Assembly: GCA_027459505.1 (NCBI GenBank)
Contig: DAIDIE010000041.1
Location: forward strand, 67,252-131,251
Length of the DNA stretch: 64,000 nt
Direction: 5' to 3'
From: Acidobacteriota bacterium
GTDB taxonomy: Bacteria; Acidobacteriota; Terriglobia; Terriglobales; SCQP01
The notes under the pieces were generated by a model. That model saw only the letters and a program-made list of their open reading frames with translations. It was not told the DNA's origin and ran no database searches. Within the stretch, counting starts at the first letter, position 1. Every line of letters begins with the position of its first letter. Shown piece by piece: positions 33,782-42,559 of the stretch. The position numbers and the translations under genes are program-made.

Positions 33782-33962
33782 CGCAATTCCGTTTCGGGGT
33801 GAGGCGGCTCACCGGGTAGACTGATTAAGACTCGCCTTAGGTCCCTATCGGCGGTTTCAGACAACGGCTTTAGTTCTGCTTCGTCAGCCCCGCGTGGTAC
33901 CAGCAAGTGACTCCTCGCGAAAGCCTCTCGGTTCGTCCGGCATGGAATCGGAAACGTTCTAA

Positions 33963-34685
33963 ATGATTCGTGATCGGATTCATCTCCTCCTTATTGAAGA
34001 CAATGCCAGTGATGCGGACTTGGTACGGCTGTGGCTCAGCCGCAATCAGGACGTGCAATTCGAGCTGCACTGGCACTGCAACATGAGCGCCGCTCTGGCT
34101 TCAGGCGACTGTGAAAAATGTGATGTGGCGCTGCTGGACCTGCACCTGAACGAGGGCAGCGGGTTGGAGTTGCTGCAGCGTTTGCGTGGCGCCTGTCCGT
34201 TGTTGCCGGTGGTGACACTTACCCGCACCGCGGAGTTGAAAGGCGGCCTATCGCTATTGGGGCACGGCGCCCAGGACTACCTGGAAAAGCACCTGCTGGA
34301 AGGGCGTCTGCTGGGCCGCACGTTGCTGTTTGCTGCCACACGCGGGCGCTTGGAGTCGGAATTGCGCGATTCCGAGCGGCGCTTTCGCAGGTGGTTCGAT
34401 AACAACCTCTCCGGTCTGTTCCGGTGTGGCGGTGATGGCCTGGTCCGTGAGGCCAACGCGAAATTCGCTGAGCTCCTAGGCTATAGCTCCGTGCCGGAGT
34501 TGCTGTCCGCTGGCGCGCGCGTTGATACTCTATCTTCTCCATCCGGAGTCGAGCCCTTCCCGCTGCAGCTAACCCACCGGATGGGACACGTCGTTTCAAC
34601 CAAGGCGCGTATCGGGGAGCTGGCCGATGGGTGCCGGGTCGGCAGCGTCCTGCCGGTCGCGCCAGCGCCCAAAAAATCTGCCTAG
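33963..34685 (+). CDS. Receiver domain fused to a partial PAS domain
   Basis: About 240 residues. Residues 6-125 form a receiver with EDNASDAD, phosphoacceptor Asp in VALLDLHLNEGSG and Lys in DYLEKHLLEG. A helical linker (about 130-150, RLESELRDSERRFRRWF) leads into a PAS fold (NLSGLFRCGGDGLVREANAKFAELLG) that ends at about residue 235 without a kinase, GGDEF or HTH. Either the PAS itself is the output or the protein has lost its output domain. The gene ends within the upstream region of glgA. Confidence 0.8.
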   Translation: MIRDRIHLLLIEDNASDADLVRLWLSRNQDVQFELHWHCNMSAALASGDCEKCDVALLDLHLNEGSGLELLQRLRGACPLLPVVTLTRTAELKGGLSLLGHGAQDYLEKHLLEGRLLGRTLLFAATRGRLESELRDSERRFRRWFDNNLSGLFRCGGDGLVREANAKFAELLGYSSVPELLSAGARVDTLSSPSGVEPFPLQLTHRMGHVVSTKARIGELADGCRVGSVLPVAPAPKKSA

Positions 34686-34804
34686 AGCAACGCCGGCCTG
34701 AGTCCAATGTATTGTGGAAGTGTGGTGTTGGGCAGGCGCAACCTCGGTTGAGGCGCGGACCGGCGGTGTTCCCGGTGCCATTTCAGCTTGCGCGGAGGAA
34801 GATT

Positions 34805-36277
34805 ATGCGTGTTTTCATGGCTGCCGCCGAGGCGGCGCCCTTTGCCGAAACCGGAGGACTGGCTCTGGCCATTGCCGCGCTAGCGGAAGCGCTGGCGGCC
34901 GCCGGACATCAGGTTACCGTGGCGGTGCCCCGCTATCGTCAGGTTGAATTGTCCCGCTTGCGCCCACTGGGAGAACCCCGACAGATCCGCAACGGCGAGG
35001 TCGAGGTGGAAACACGTTTTTACGCAAGTGTGGAACGCAAAGGCGCCCCTCGCTTCGTGTTCATTGACGCTCCCGTCTACTTCGATCGCGAGCACTTCTA
35101 CGGCACCCCGATGGGTGATTATGCCGACAACGCCGCCCGGTTTACTTATTTTTGCCGCGCCGCGCTGCACCTGGCCAACGCTCTGCAGCCGGAACTGCTT
35201 CACGTGCACGACTGGCAGGCGGCGTTGGTCCCAGTCCTGCTTCGGGCCGAAGCGGACCTCTACCCCAACCTGCGCAAAGTTCCGGTACTGCTGACCATTC
35301 ACAACCTGGGCTACCAAGGCGTGTTTCCTCCCGAAGTGCTCAACCCGCTGGGCCTGAGTTGGAAACTGTTCACGGTCGACACGCTGGAGTTTTACGGCCG
35401 CGTCAATTTTCTGAAGGGCGGCCTGCTGTTTGCCGATGCGCTGAGCACTGTCAGTCCCAGTTATGCGCGCGAAGTGCAGACGGTCGAGTTCGGGTTCGGG
35501 CTGGAGGGAGTGCTGGAACAGCGAGGGCACCTGCTGAAAGGAATTTTGAACGGTATTCGTCTGGAAGAATGGGATCCGCGGCGGGACCAGTCCATTCCAC
35601 AACCGTTTGCGCCTGCCGATCTGAAGGGAAAGGCGGTGGCCAAGGCCACGCTCCGGCGGCGTCTTGGTCTGCAATCGGGCGATGAACCGCTGGCGGTGGT
35701 GGTCTCGCGTTTGAGTTCACAAAAAGGGCTGGATCTCATCCTCAAGCTCAAGGCGCAGTTGCAGGGACTACCCCTGCAATGGGCGATTCTCGGCGAGGGT
35801 GATGACAGTCTTGCCGGCGAGTTGGAGGCGTGGAGCAGCGAGCAAACAGGCAAGGTGGGGTTCATCCGCTCCTATGAGCATGATCTGGCGCACTTGTTTT
35901 TTGCAGCGGGCGACATGCTGGTCATGCCGTCCCGATACGAGCCGTGCGGGCTGGCACAGATGCAAGCCATGCGTTACGGGACCATTCCCATCGTGCGCGC
36001 GGTAGGCGGACTCAACGACACTGTGCATGAGTGGGATACGCGCAGCCGCCGCGGCAGCGGCTTCAAATTTATTCCGCCCACTGCCGCGGCGCTGTATACG
36101 TGTCTGCAGCAGGCGTTGCGCATATGGCGTCAGCCGGGCGAGTGGCGGCAGGTGATGATGAACGCCATGGCGCAGGAGCACTCCTGGGCGGAAGCGGCAC
36201 GCCAGTACACTGAACTCTATAGCCAGGTCGTGGCGGCCGGAAGAAATGGCAGCGGCGGTGGTGTGGCACAAGTTTGA
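34805..36277 (+). CDS. glgA: Glycogen/starch synthase family protein (GT5) with altered N-terminal donor motif
   Basis: About 490 residues. GT5 body intact: LHVHDWQAALVP, FLKGGLLFADALSTVSPSYARE, GILNGIRLEEWDP, VSRLSSQKGLDLIL (phosphate-binding Arg and Lys) and PSRYEPCGLAQMQAMRYGTIP (catalytic Glu) all match. The usual N-terminal KTGGLADV loop instead reads ETGGLALA: the Lys corresponding to E. coli Lys15, implicated in ADP-glucose binding, is Glu, and the following Asp is Leu. It may use another donor, act on another acceptor, or be impaired. ATG 34805 follows GCGGAGGA. Upstream in-frame sequence is non-coding. Confidence 0.85.
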   Translation: MRVFMAAAEAAPFAETGGLALAIAALAEALAAAGHQVTVAVPRYRQVELSRLRPLGEPRQIRNGEVEVETRFYASVERKGAPRFVFIDAPVYFDREHFYGTPMGDYADNAARFTYFCRAALHLANALQPELLHVHDWQAALVPVLLRAEADLYPNLRKVPVLLTIHNLGYQGVFPPEVLNPLGLSWKLFTVDTLEFYGRVNFLKGGLLFADALSTVSPSYAREVQTVEFGFGLEGVLEQRGHLLKGILNGIRLEEWDPRRDQSIPQPFAPADLKGKAVAKATLRRRLGLQSGDEPLAVVVSRLSSQKGLDLILKLKAQLQGLPLQWAILGEGDDSLAGELEAWSSEQTGKVGFIRSYEHDLAHLFFAAGDMLVMPSRYEPCGLAQMQAMRYGTIPIVRAVGGLNDTVHEWDTRSRRGSGFKFIPPTAAALYTCLQQALRIWRQPGEWRQVMMNAMAQEHSWAEAARQYTELYSQVVAAGRNGSGGGVAQV

Positions 36278-36398
36278 GCACTGCGGCGCTGCTAAAATAG
36301 TTGGGAAGGGAAGCAGCCGTCACCTTTGTACGGGTCCGGAATCCCACCAGGTAGAGGCGGCTGTTGTTCACCGCCGCGCCGCTTTAAGGAGATTTGCA

Positions 36399-36725
36399 AT
36401 GGCTGGTAATGTGCACGAAGTAACCGACGCAACCTTCCAAGGGGAGGTTTTGCAGTCTTCCACCCCCGTGCTGGTCGATTTTTGGGCGCCCTGGTGCGGT
36501 CCCTGCCGGCAATTGGCGCCGCATGTTGAAGCGCTGGCCAATGAGTTGAACGGCAAGTTGAAAGTGGTCAAGCTCAACGTCGACGACAATCCAGTGGCGG
36601 CCTCGCAATACCGTGTTCAGGGCATTCCCACGCTGCTGTTGTTTAAAGGCGGACAGATTCAGGAGCAGATTGTCGGCTACGTGCCGAAAGACAGCCTGAA
36701 GCGCTCCTTGGACCGCCATCTGTGA
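36399..36725 (+). CDS. trxA: Thioredoxin
   Basis: A 108-residue thioredoxin with the active site WAPWCGPCRQL (about 27-37), the Asp in VDFWAPW and the cis-Pro in RVQGIPTLLLF (about 75). It reduces protein disulfides in the cytoplasm. ATG 36399 has AAGGAG 8-10 nt upstream, while the frame extends back without coding character. It follows glgA and precedes purA, separated from purA by a structured spacer. Confidence 0.96.
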   Translation: MAGNVHEVTDATFQGEVLQSSTPVLVDFWAPWCGPCRQLAPHVEALANELNGKLKVVKLNVDDNPVAASQYRVQGIPTLLLFKGGQIQEQIVGYVPKDSLKRSLDRHL

Positions 36726-36779
36726 GCCTCTGGCTATAGAGCCGCCAGTATTCCTCACAAAGGTGAAATCCCAAAAAGG

Positions 36780-36876
36780 CACCAAAGTCGAGTGGGTCCA
36801 AGCCAGAGTGATCGTGAAATTGGGGGGCTTTCGCCCCCCAATGCGCTGTAATGGCCATCTTCGTTTGACTTTGGTG
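36780..36876. promoter_or_regulatory. Nested inverted-repeat element between trxA and purA
   Basis: CACCAAAGTC (36780-36789) is perfectly complementary to GACTTTGGTG (36867-36876). Nested inside, ATTGGGGGGC (36819-36828) and GCCCCCCAAT (36833-36842) form a perfect 10-bp hairpin with a TTTC loop (GAAA tetraloop on the minus strand). No T-run follows, so this is not a simple terminator. TAAGAT at 36877 is a possible purA -10. Confidence 0.6.
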
Positions 36877-36920
36877 TAAGATGCTGCACGGTCCGCCCCA
36901 TGGCGGACACAGGAGAAACA

Positions 36921-38258
36921 TTGAGCCGGAATCGTTGTGTCATCGTGGTAGGCGCCCAGTGGGGCGACGAAGGGAAAGGCAAAATCGTCGACCTTTTGGC
37001 GGAGCGCTTTGAGTGGATCGCCCGCTATCAGGGAGGGCACAACGCCGGCCATACGGTAGTCATCGAGGGCCGCCAATTCATCCTCCAGCTTATTCCATGC
37101 GGCATTCTCCGCCCCGGCTGCCGCGCCGCCATCGGCAACGGCGTAGTCATTGATCCAGAGGCCCTGGTGAAGGAGATCGACATGCTGGCGCAGGCCGGCA
37201 TTGACGTCAGCGGAAAACTGTTTGTCTCTCCGCGCGCCCACGTGATCCTCCCCTACCATCGCATGATCGAACTAGCCGCCGAGAGCGCGCCGGGCCGCGT
37301 GAAAATCGGCACTACGTCGCGCGGCATTGGCCCTACCTACGAAGACAAGATGGGCCGTCGCGGCCTGCGCATCATTGACCTCTATGACCGCCCCCTGCTG
37401 CGCTCACACATTGAAAACGCGGTGGCGGAAAAGAATGCCATCGCCCAGGCGCTCTATCAGGCGCAGCCCCTCGATGCCGGCAAGATGTACGAGAACTACG
37501 TCGCGCTCAGCGACCGGATCCGGCCACTGGTGCAGGATGTTTCTTTGCTTTTGAATGAGGCGGCGCGGCGCGGCGAGAGCATCATGCTGGAAGGGGCACA
37601 GGGAACGCTGCTGGATATTGATCACGGGACGTACCCTTTTGTGACCTCCTCATCGACCACTGCCGGCGGCGCCTGTATTGGAACCGGCTTGGCGCCCACT
37701 CGCATCAGCGGCGTTTTGGGGGTAAGCAAGGCGTACACCACCCGCGTTGGCGGTGGTCCGTTTCCTTCAGAAGAGACGGGAGCGGCGGGCGACCTGCTCC
37801 GCAGCCGCGGCCGGGAGTTTGGCAGCGTCACTGGACGGCCGCGGCGTGTGGGCTGGCTTGACATTCCTCTCCTGAAATACGCGGTCGAGATCAACGGCAT
37901 CGACTCGCTGATCATCACCAAGCTGGATGTGCTGGACACGTTGAAAGAGATTCCGATCTGCGTTGGGTACCGGCTTGACGGAAAGGAAACGCAGGTGGTA
38001 CCCGCGACGGTACACGAGCTGGAGCGGCTGGAGCCGGTCTATGATGTGCGCCCCGGCTGGAACAGCGCGACCGAAGGCGTCACCCGTTACGAGCAGCTCC
38101 CGCAGGCGGCGCGCGAATATCTGGAGCACGTGGGCCAACTGGTGGGCGCTGATATCGGCCTGATCTCCACCGGGCCGGAGCGTAACCAGAGTATTGTTGT
38201 TGCGAACAGCAAATTGGCGGAACTGGTAGACGCGCGCCAAGTCATGGCTCGCGGCTAA
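36921..38258 (+). CDS. purA: Adenylosuccinate synthetase
   Basis: About 445 residues; joins IMP and aspartate with GTP hydrolysis in AMP synthesis. Diagnostic motifs: VVGAQWGDEGKGKIVDLL (P-loop-like, N-terminus), GGHNAGHTV, IGTTSRGIGPTYEDKMGRRGLR, EGAQGTLLDIDHGTYPFVTSSST and GVSKAYTTRVGGGPFP. I favour TTG 36921 because ACAGGAGA stands 6-9 nt upstream; ATG 36900 has no ribosome-binding site. Length is normal either way. A structured element lies just upstream and could regulate it. Confidence 0.96.
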   Translation: MSRNRCVIVVGAQWGDEGKGKIVDLLAERFEWIARYQGGHNAGHTVVIEGRQFILQLIPCGILRPGCRAAIGNGVVIDPEALVKEIDMLAQAGIDVSGKLFVSPRAHVILPYHRMIELAAESAPGRVKIGTTSRGIGPTYEDKMGRRGLRIIDLYDRPLLRSHIENAVAEKNAIAQALYQAQPLDAGKMYENYVALSDRIRPLVQDVSLLLNEAARRGESIMLEGAQGTLLDIDHGTYPFVTSSSTTAGGACIGTGLAPTRISGVLGVSKAYTTRVGGGPFPSEETGAAGDLLRSRGREFGSVTGRPRRVGWLDIPLLKYAVEINGIDSLIITKLDVLDTLKEIPICVGYRLDGKETQVVPATVHELERLEPVYDVRPGWNSATEGVTRYEQLPQAAREYLEHVGQLVGADIGLISTGPERNQSIVVANSKLAELVDARQVMARG

Positions 38259-38311
38259 AGCCCGGGGGGAGCCAGACTGCGGCTGAACTGCGCGGCTACG
38301 CCGCCGGTTGC

Positions 38312-38896
38312 CTAATGCCCCAGGCGCGGCACGAACCGGCCCGTCGTCCGCATGTAGTCCTGAAACTTCTCGCCAAACACGGGTGCCAGCAAACGCTCTT
38401 CAGCCCGCGCTTTGATCGAAAAGGACACGAGAATCAGCGCCGCGCCTATCCAGACTTTGGCAAGCGGCAGCGCTAGGCAGGTGCCCAGCAGGGCCAGGAG
38501 TACGCCGCTGTAAATGGGGTGCCGCACCAGCGCGTATGGCCCTTTCCGGATGAGCTCATGCCCGTCCTTGACGACCACGGTGGGGGACCAGTTGCCGCCC
38601 AGCGCAAAGCGCGCCCAAAAAGTCGTGGCAAAACCTAACCAGGCCAGCAGGAGCCCCAGGGTGGTGATGACCAGGTCAGGTTTATATAGCGGATGGGCCA
38701 GCCACAGCGGAACATGGGCGCCCCGCCAGATCATGAGCAGGGCGGCGGCTAAGCCCACCACGCGATAGCTGAATTCGACCCATAGCCCGGCTCGCTGCCG
38801 CACAGGTTTACGCCACAGTGCGAGTCCGACCCAGACAAGTACCCATGTAATCCAGGAGTATTGCAGCAGCGACACAGTGCGTTGAAGAAGGTCCAT
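38312..38896 (-). CDS. Isoprenylcysteine carboxyl methyltransferase-like membrane protein
   Basis: A 194-residue protein with about five membrane helices. The C-terminal half has the signature GPYALVRHPIYSGVLLALLG (about 120-140) and a following EERLLAPVFGEKFQDYMRTTGRFVP, typical of ICMT/PEMT-family (isoprenylcysteine or phospholipid) methyltransferases. The bacterial substrate is unknown; a membrane lipid is plausible. GGGAGGGG lies just upstream of the ATG. It is the last gene of the sigma-factor operon, 28 bases after the DUF4097 gene. Confidence 0.85.
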   Translation of the reverse strand: MDLLQRTVSLLQYSWITWVLVWVGLALWRKPVRQRAGLWVEFSYRVVGLAAALLMIWRGAHVPLWLAHPLYKPDLVITTLGLLLAWLGFATTFWARFALGGNWSPTVVVKDGHELIRKGPYALVRHPIYSGVLLALLGTCLALPLAKVWIGAALILVSFSIKARAEERLLAPVFGEKFQDYMRTTGRFVPRLGH

Positions 38897-38923
38897 TTCC
38901 CCTCCCGGCCAGAGACCTGAAAG

Positions 38924-40531
38924 TCAGTACGACGGGTTCGGCCTAAGGGTTTCAGTCTGTAGCGCCGGAGTTCTACCGCCACTCTTTTCAAAGCGCAATT
39001 GACCGTTCACGGTCTGTAGGTCAAAGTGCGGACCGCCACTGCCTACCTGGCCGTTACCGCCATTCGCGGTTGCGTTGAAATCGCTTTGGAAGCCGCCGTT
39101 AGTGGTGTGTTCGCTATAACTGAAATTGCTATTGGGAGGGAGCCTTACAGTGATGTTGCCATTCACCGAATGCACCGAAACGTTAGCGGTGGGCGCGCTG
39201 CTGAACTGCAATTGCACCGGCCCGTTGACGCCGTGCACAGCGAGGTTGCCTTGTGGGTCAGTGAGGCTGATCTGGCTGTTGGTGCTGTTCAGATGAAGCT
39301 GGTTCACCTGAGTGGCCTGTAAGCTGGGCAGGGTGATGTCCATGGTGCCGGGCAGGGATGTTGCGGTGAGGTGAGTACGGCTCATGCCAATGTCGAGCGG
39401 CCCGGCAATATGCGCGAGTTGTACATCAGTATCAAACGGCCCGTGCACTTTAACTCCACCTTGTACGTTGCGAATCTGGATAGCGCTGGACATGCCTCCC
39501 AAGCCCACCCCGCCCAAATCCACGCTTCCGTCAATGCCGTCGGCGATCAGCCGGACTTCGGCACCGCCGATCTGTATATCGCCTGACACGTTTTTGAGCC
39601 TTGCCTTTCCAAACCCGACAGCCATGTGAAGCCCCTTATCGCGAAGATTCTGCGCCTGCACTTCGGCATGAATCATTTTGATCCGGGTATAGACGCCGGC
39701 GGGTATAGCCACCTGCAACCGGTAATGGACCTTGGCGTCGCCTTGCTCGGGGCCGAGCCGGAGTGTGCAATCACTATCGTTTGAGGAGAATTGCGGGAGG
39801 CCGGATTGGTAGGACTGTGCCGCCTCAGCGGTATTATCCGCATCAATCAGCTCCTGGCCGGTTACCGTCACATTTTTTCCGTTGGCTTGCAGGAAGGTCA
39901 GTGCTGCCCAGCCGCCCTTGATGTGCAGCGTCCCTCCCGCGTCCAATTGACAGGTTGCAGAAGAGAGGTCGCGGGTGTAATTGGCGTGAAACTGCTCAAT
40001 GCCGAGTGACTGCAACACGACAGAGGCATTTCCCCAGTCGCCGTGCTCGGTGACGATGTGATGCGCGAGGGTGATGGCGCCCCCGCCAGCAATCAGCAAG
40101 ATCACCACCGCAACATCGGCGCCGGTCAGGCCGGGGCGGCTTGCCCCCGAGATCTGCTCGGCCAGGCGCACCAGGCCCCAGGCGATCAATAGCGCCGGCC
40201 AATACTTGCCCAATGCCCACCAGGAGAAGTTGGGGATATGGGAGCGCAGTAGCAGCAGGAACCCAAATGCGAGCCAAAGCAGAGGCGCCAGCAGTCCGGC
40301 CAAATGGCTGGAGATATTCGATCGCGGATGTTTGAGGCAATTCCAGGATGCCGCACGGCTCAGCACCTCCAAAGCCGCCGGCACAATGATCAGCACCGGC
40401 CAGGTGACCCGCCATGGCGTCGCCATCTGGGCCAACAGCGCCAGCACGCCGAGTGTAATCAGCAGAACCGGGATACGGCTGGAGCGAATGCGGCAACCCA
40501 GACAGCAGGCGCGTTGGGGAATGGTGTTCAT
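38924..40531 (-). CDS. Membrane-anchored DUF4097-type beta-helix protein (LiaF/toastrack-like)
   Basis: About 535 residues. The N-terminal quarter has four TM segments (IPVLLITLGVLALLAQMA; WPVLIIVPAALEVLS; LLAPLLWLAFGFLLLL; VAVVILLIAGGGAITLA), the first two forming a LiaI/LiaF-like unit. The rest is an extracytoplasmic beta-solenoid with DUF4097-style repeats (SGDIQIGGAEVRLIADGIDGSVDLGGVGLGG, VHSVNGNITVRLPPNSNFSYSEHTTNGGFQSDFN). Members occur in envelope-stress operons next to regulators. ATG 40531 has AGGAG upstream. It is the fourth gene of the sigma-factor operon. Confidence 0.82.
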   Translation of the reverse strand: MNTIPQRACCLGCRIRSSRIPVLLITLGVLALLAQMATPWRVTWPVLIIVPAALEVLSRAASWNCLKHPRSNISSHLAGLLAPLLWLAFGFLLLLRSHIPNFSWWALGKYWPALLIAWGLVRLAEQISGASRPGLTGADVAVVILLIAGGGAITLAHHIVTEHGDWGNASVVLQSLGIEQFHANYTRDLSSATCQLDAGGTLHIKGGWAALTFLQANGKNVTVTGQELIDADNTAEAAQSYQSGLPQFSSNDSDCTLRLGPEQGDAKVHYRLQVAIPAGVYTRIKMIHAEVQAQNLRDKGLHMAVGFGKARLKNVSGDIQIGGAEVRLIADGIDGSVDLGGVGLGGMSSAIQIRNVQGGVKVHGPFDTDVQLAHIAGPLDIGMSRTHLTATSLPGTMDITLPSLQATQVNQLHLNSTNSQISLTDPQGNLAVHGVNGPVQLQFSSAPTANVSVHSVNGNITVRLPPNSNFSYSEHTTNGGFQSDFNATANGGNGQVGSGGPHFDLQTVNGQLRFEKSGGRTPALQTETLRPNPSY

Positions 40532-40568
40532 GATGGTGCCTTCTCCTCAAGCAGGCAAATGCCTGGCG

Positions 40569-41255
40569 TTAAGCCACGCTCCCCGTTTCACCGCTGGCGG
40601 GTGGTTGCGGACGTTGCCGCAGAAACCAGAGCACGCCGGCGGCAATCAGCAACACTGGACCGGCATAGCGGCTGACATGAGCCCAAGTCAGGAAGCTGAA
40701 CAGGTCCATGCTGCGCAATAGCAGCAGTACCCCCAAGGCGATCAGGATCAGCGCACCTGTAAAGGGCGGCATGCTGACTTGTCCCAACCCGGGCAGATCC
40801 TCTACGGGCTGGCCCAGGCTCATGGCGCGCGCCACCCGGTAGGAGTCCACCACCATGTAGAAGTAGAAGGCGGCAGTGGCCAAGCCAAACAGCACACCCA
40901 GCGCGCCTCCTTCCAGCATGATCAGCGAGGCGAACACGATGACCTGAAAAAGGGCCTTGAGATATTGCCCATTGTAGATAGCGCCCACGCCCGGGATGAA
41001 GCCCAGCAGCAGCGCCATGCCAGGGTTGGGGGCGCCATTATCCAGGGGTGGCGGAGGCGCGGTAAACGGAGGCGCAGGCGCCGGGTTCACCACCGTGCCT
41101 GCCGCGGTGGGGACGGTGGGATGCACCATGCGGCCCAGGCAATCCTCGCAGTAAATAATGCCGTGCACTTTGCGCTGGTCTTCGGCGCACAGGGCGCGGC
41201 CGCAGGTGCGGCAAAAGGCGCTGGCGGGCTGTCCCGGGTGTTGATAGCAATCCAT
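40569..41255 (-). CDS. B-box zinc-finger membrane protein
   Basis: About 228 residues. An N-terminal B-box-type zinc finger (about 3-42) starts CYQHPGQPASAFCRTCGRALC and ends with HGIIYCEDC. A Pro/Ala linker leads to several membrane helices: NPGMALLLGFIPGVGAIYNGQYLKALFQVIVFASLIML (with the IPGVGAIYNGQY signature of TM2-like/LiaI families) and, near the C-terminus, a LiaI-type pair (ALILIALGVLLLLRSMDLF; YAGPVLLIAAGVLWFL). ATG 41255 has AGGAG 7 nt upstream. It probably links cytoplasmic zinc-finger interactions to the membrane. It lies between the anti-sigma-like and DUF4097 genes. Confidence 0.8.
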   Translation of the reverse strand: MDCYQHPGQPASAFCRTCGRALCAEDQRKVHGIIYCEDCLGRMVHPTVPTAAGTVVNPAPAPPFTAPPPPLDNGAPNPGMALLLGFIPGVGAIYNGQYLKALFQVIVFASLIMLEGGALGVLFGLATAAFYFYMVVDSYRVARAMSLGQPVEDLPGLGQVSMPPFTGALILIALGVLLLLRSMDLFSFLTWAHVSRYAGPVLLIAAGVLWFLRQRPQPPASGETGSVA

Positions 41256-41282
41256 AATGGCTCCTGAACCTGTTTCCATCCT

Positions 41283-41906
41283 TCACCGCCCTCGGCCCAT
41301 GTAGTCCAACGCAGGGAGCAGAGGCGGCGCAAGGTAGACCGCCTCGATGGTGTGCGGCGTCAACCCCATGCGCTGGCTGCTGCCAGCCGGATTTTGCGGG
41401 CGTGCGTTGTTGTTCTGCCGTTTCAATTGCTGCAGCATCGCTTCAATCTGGTAAACCATGCGAATGTCCTGATAGAACCTCACGCTCCGGCCCCACTGCT
41501 GGTGCACAGTCATGCTGATCTGCTGCAGCGGCCGTTGCCGCCAGCCGGGATCGCGCAAATTAATTCCCACCACGTTCAAAAGCACGGTGAGCACCAAGAA
41601 CACCGAGGAGAGCGCCATCGCCATACGGGGCTGCACCAGGCCGCGCCCCAGTTCCAGCAGCACCGCGCGCCAGCTCACCCTTTCCCGCACCTGCGTGGTC
41701 TGCTGACGGATATTGACCAGGACCTGAGCGGGTACTTCCAGTTCGGGAAGAACCTCAAACGTCTCCCGCAACTCGCGCAATGCCTGCCACAAGCTGGCGC
41801 AGGGCACGCAACTCTCCGCGTGCTCCCGCAGAGCCTGCTCGCGGGCGAGGTCGAGTTCCTCCCATTGCGCCGCTTGCTCTTCGAATTCAAGGCAACTGAG
41901 CTTCAT
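41283..41906 (-). CDS. zf-HC2-type anti-sigma factor-like membrane protein
   Basis: About 207 residues. The N-terminal ZAS-like segment has ALREHAESCVPCASLW (HxxxCxxC, about 27-38), the metal-binding motif of zinc-associated anti-sigma factors. One TM helix (MAMALSSVFLVLTVLLNVVGI, about 95-115) follows, with a Gln/Arg-rich external part. It would hold the adjacent sigma factor at the membrane. Its start overlaps the sigma-factor stop as ATGA, the usual arrangement for coupled sigma/anti-sigma pairs. Confidence 0.88.
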   Translation of the reverse strand: MKLSCLEFEEQAAQWEELDLAREQALREHAESCVPCASLWQALRELRETFEVLPELEVPAQVLVNIRQQTTQVRERVSWRAVLLELGRGLVQPRMAMALSSVFLVLTVLLNVVGINLRDPGWRQRPLQQISMTVHQQWGRSVRFYQDIRMVYQIEAMLQQLKRQNNNARPQNPAGSSQRMGLTPHTIEAVYLAPPLLPALDYMGRGR

Positions 41907-42559
41907 GCCTCACCCCGTGTATTGGCGCCATCGCCGGAAGCGCGTCGCGCCAAGCGCGGCTTTAACAGCCGCGCCAGTTCAATGCGCCCGCGGTTGATGC
42001 GTGATTTCACTGTTCCCTCCGGCACTTTCAAAAGTGCCGCGATTTCCTTGTAGTCCATATCCTGAAGGTCGCGCAGGATGACCGCTTCGCGTAATTCCGG
42101 CGACAAGCGGCTCAAACCGTGCTCGACCACCCGCCGCAATTCCTGACGGTAAACCGCTTGATCCGGTTGGCGGTTGTTGCTCTCCGCCGGCTCCCAGGCG
42201 GAATCTTCCTGCTCGATGGATTCGGTTTGCCGGTCCTGCTTGCCGCGGCGGTAGTGGTCGATCAGCAGGTTGCGGGTCACGCTGGCAATCCAAGTTCCCA
42301 AGGCCCCGCTCTCCGCCCGGTAGCTGGCCAGTGTGCGGTACAAACGCAGGAAGACCTCCTGGGTCAGGTCTTCCGCCTCTTGTTCGCGCCCGGTGAAGCG
42401 GTAGCAGAGGTTGTAGATGCGCCGGCTGTGCAACGCCAGGATTTGTTCCCAGGCCTTGGCTTCCCCAGCGACACAGCGCTGCACCAGATGCAGGTCGTTC
42501 AGGCGGTCCTCCGCTACGCCGCGTTCTTCACTGCGAGTTGAGCCAAGGGACCAGGCCAT
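41903..42559 (-). CDS. ECF-type RNA polymerase sigma factor
   Basis: About 218 residues. Region 2 contains LHSRRIYNLCYRFTGREQEAEDLTQEVFLRLYRTLASYR and TWIASVTRNLLIDHYRR; region 4 has LSPELREAVILRDLQDMDYKEIAALLKVPEGTVKSRINRGR. It belongs to the group of ECF factors regulated by zf-HC2 anti-sigma proteins. ATG 42559 (MAWSLGSTRSEERG) is a conservative start; the frame is open further upstream. It heads a five-gene operon running to 38312 and may drive its own promoter, though no motif could be assigned by eye. Confidence 0.9.
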   Translation of the reverse strand: MAWSLGSTRSEERGVAEDRLNDLHLVQRCVAGEAKAWEQILALHSRRIYNLCYRFTGREQEAEDLTQEVFLRLYRTLASYRAESGALGTWIASVTRNLLIDHYRRGKQDRQTESIEQEDSAWEPAESNNRQPDQAVYRQELRRVVEHGLSRLSPELREAVILRDLQDMDYKEIAALLKVPEGTVKSRINRGRIELARLLKPRLARRASGDGANTRGEA

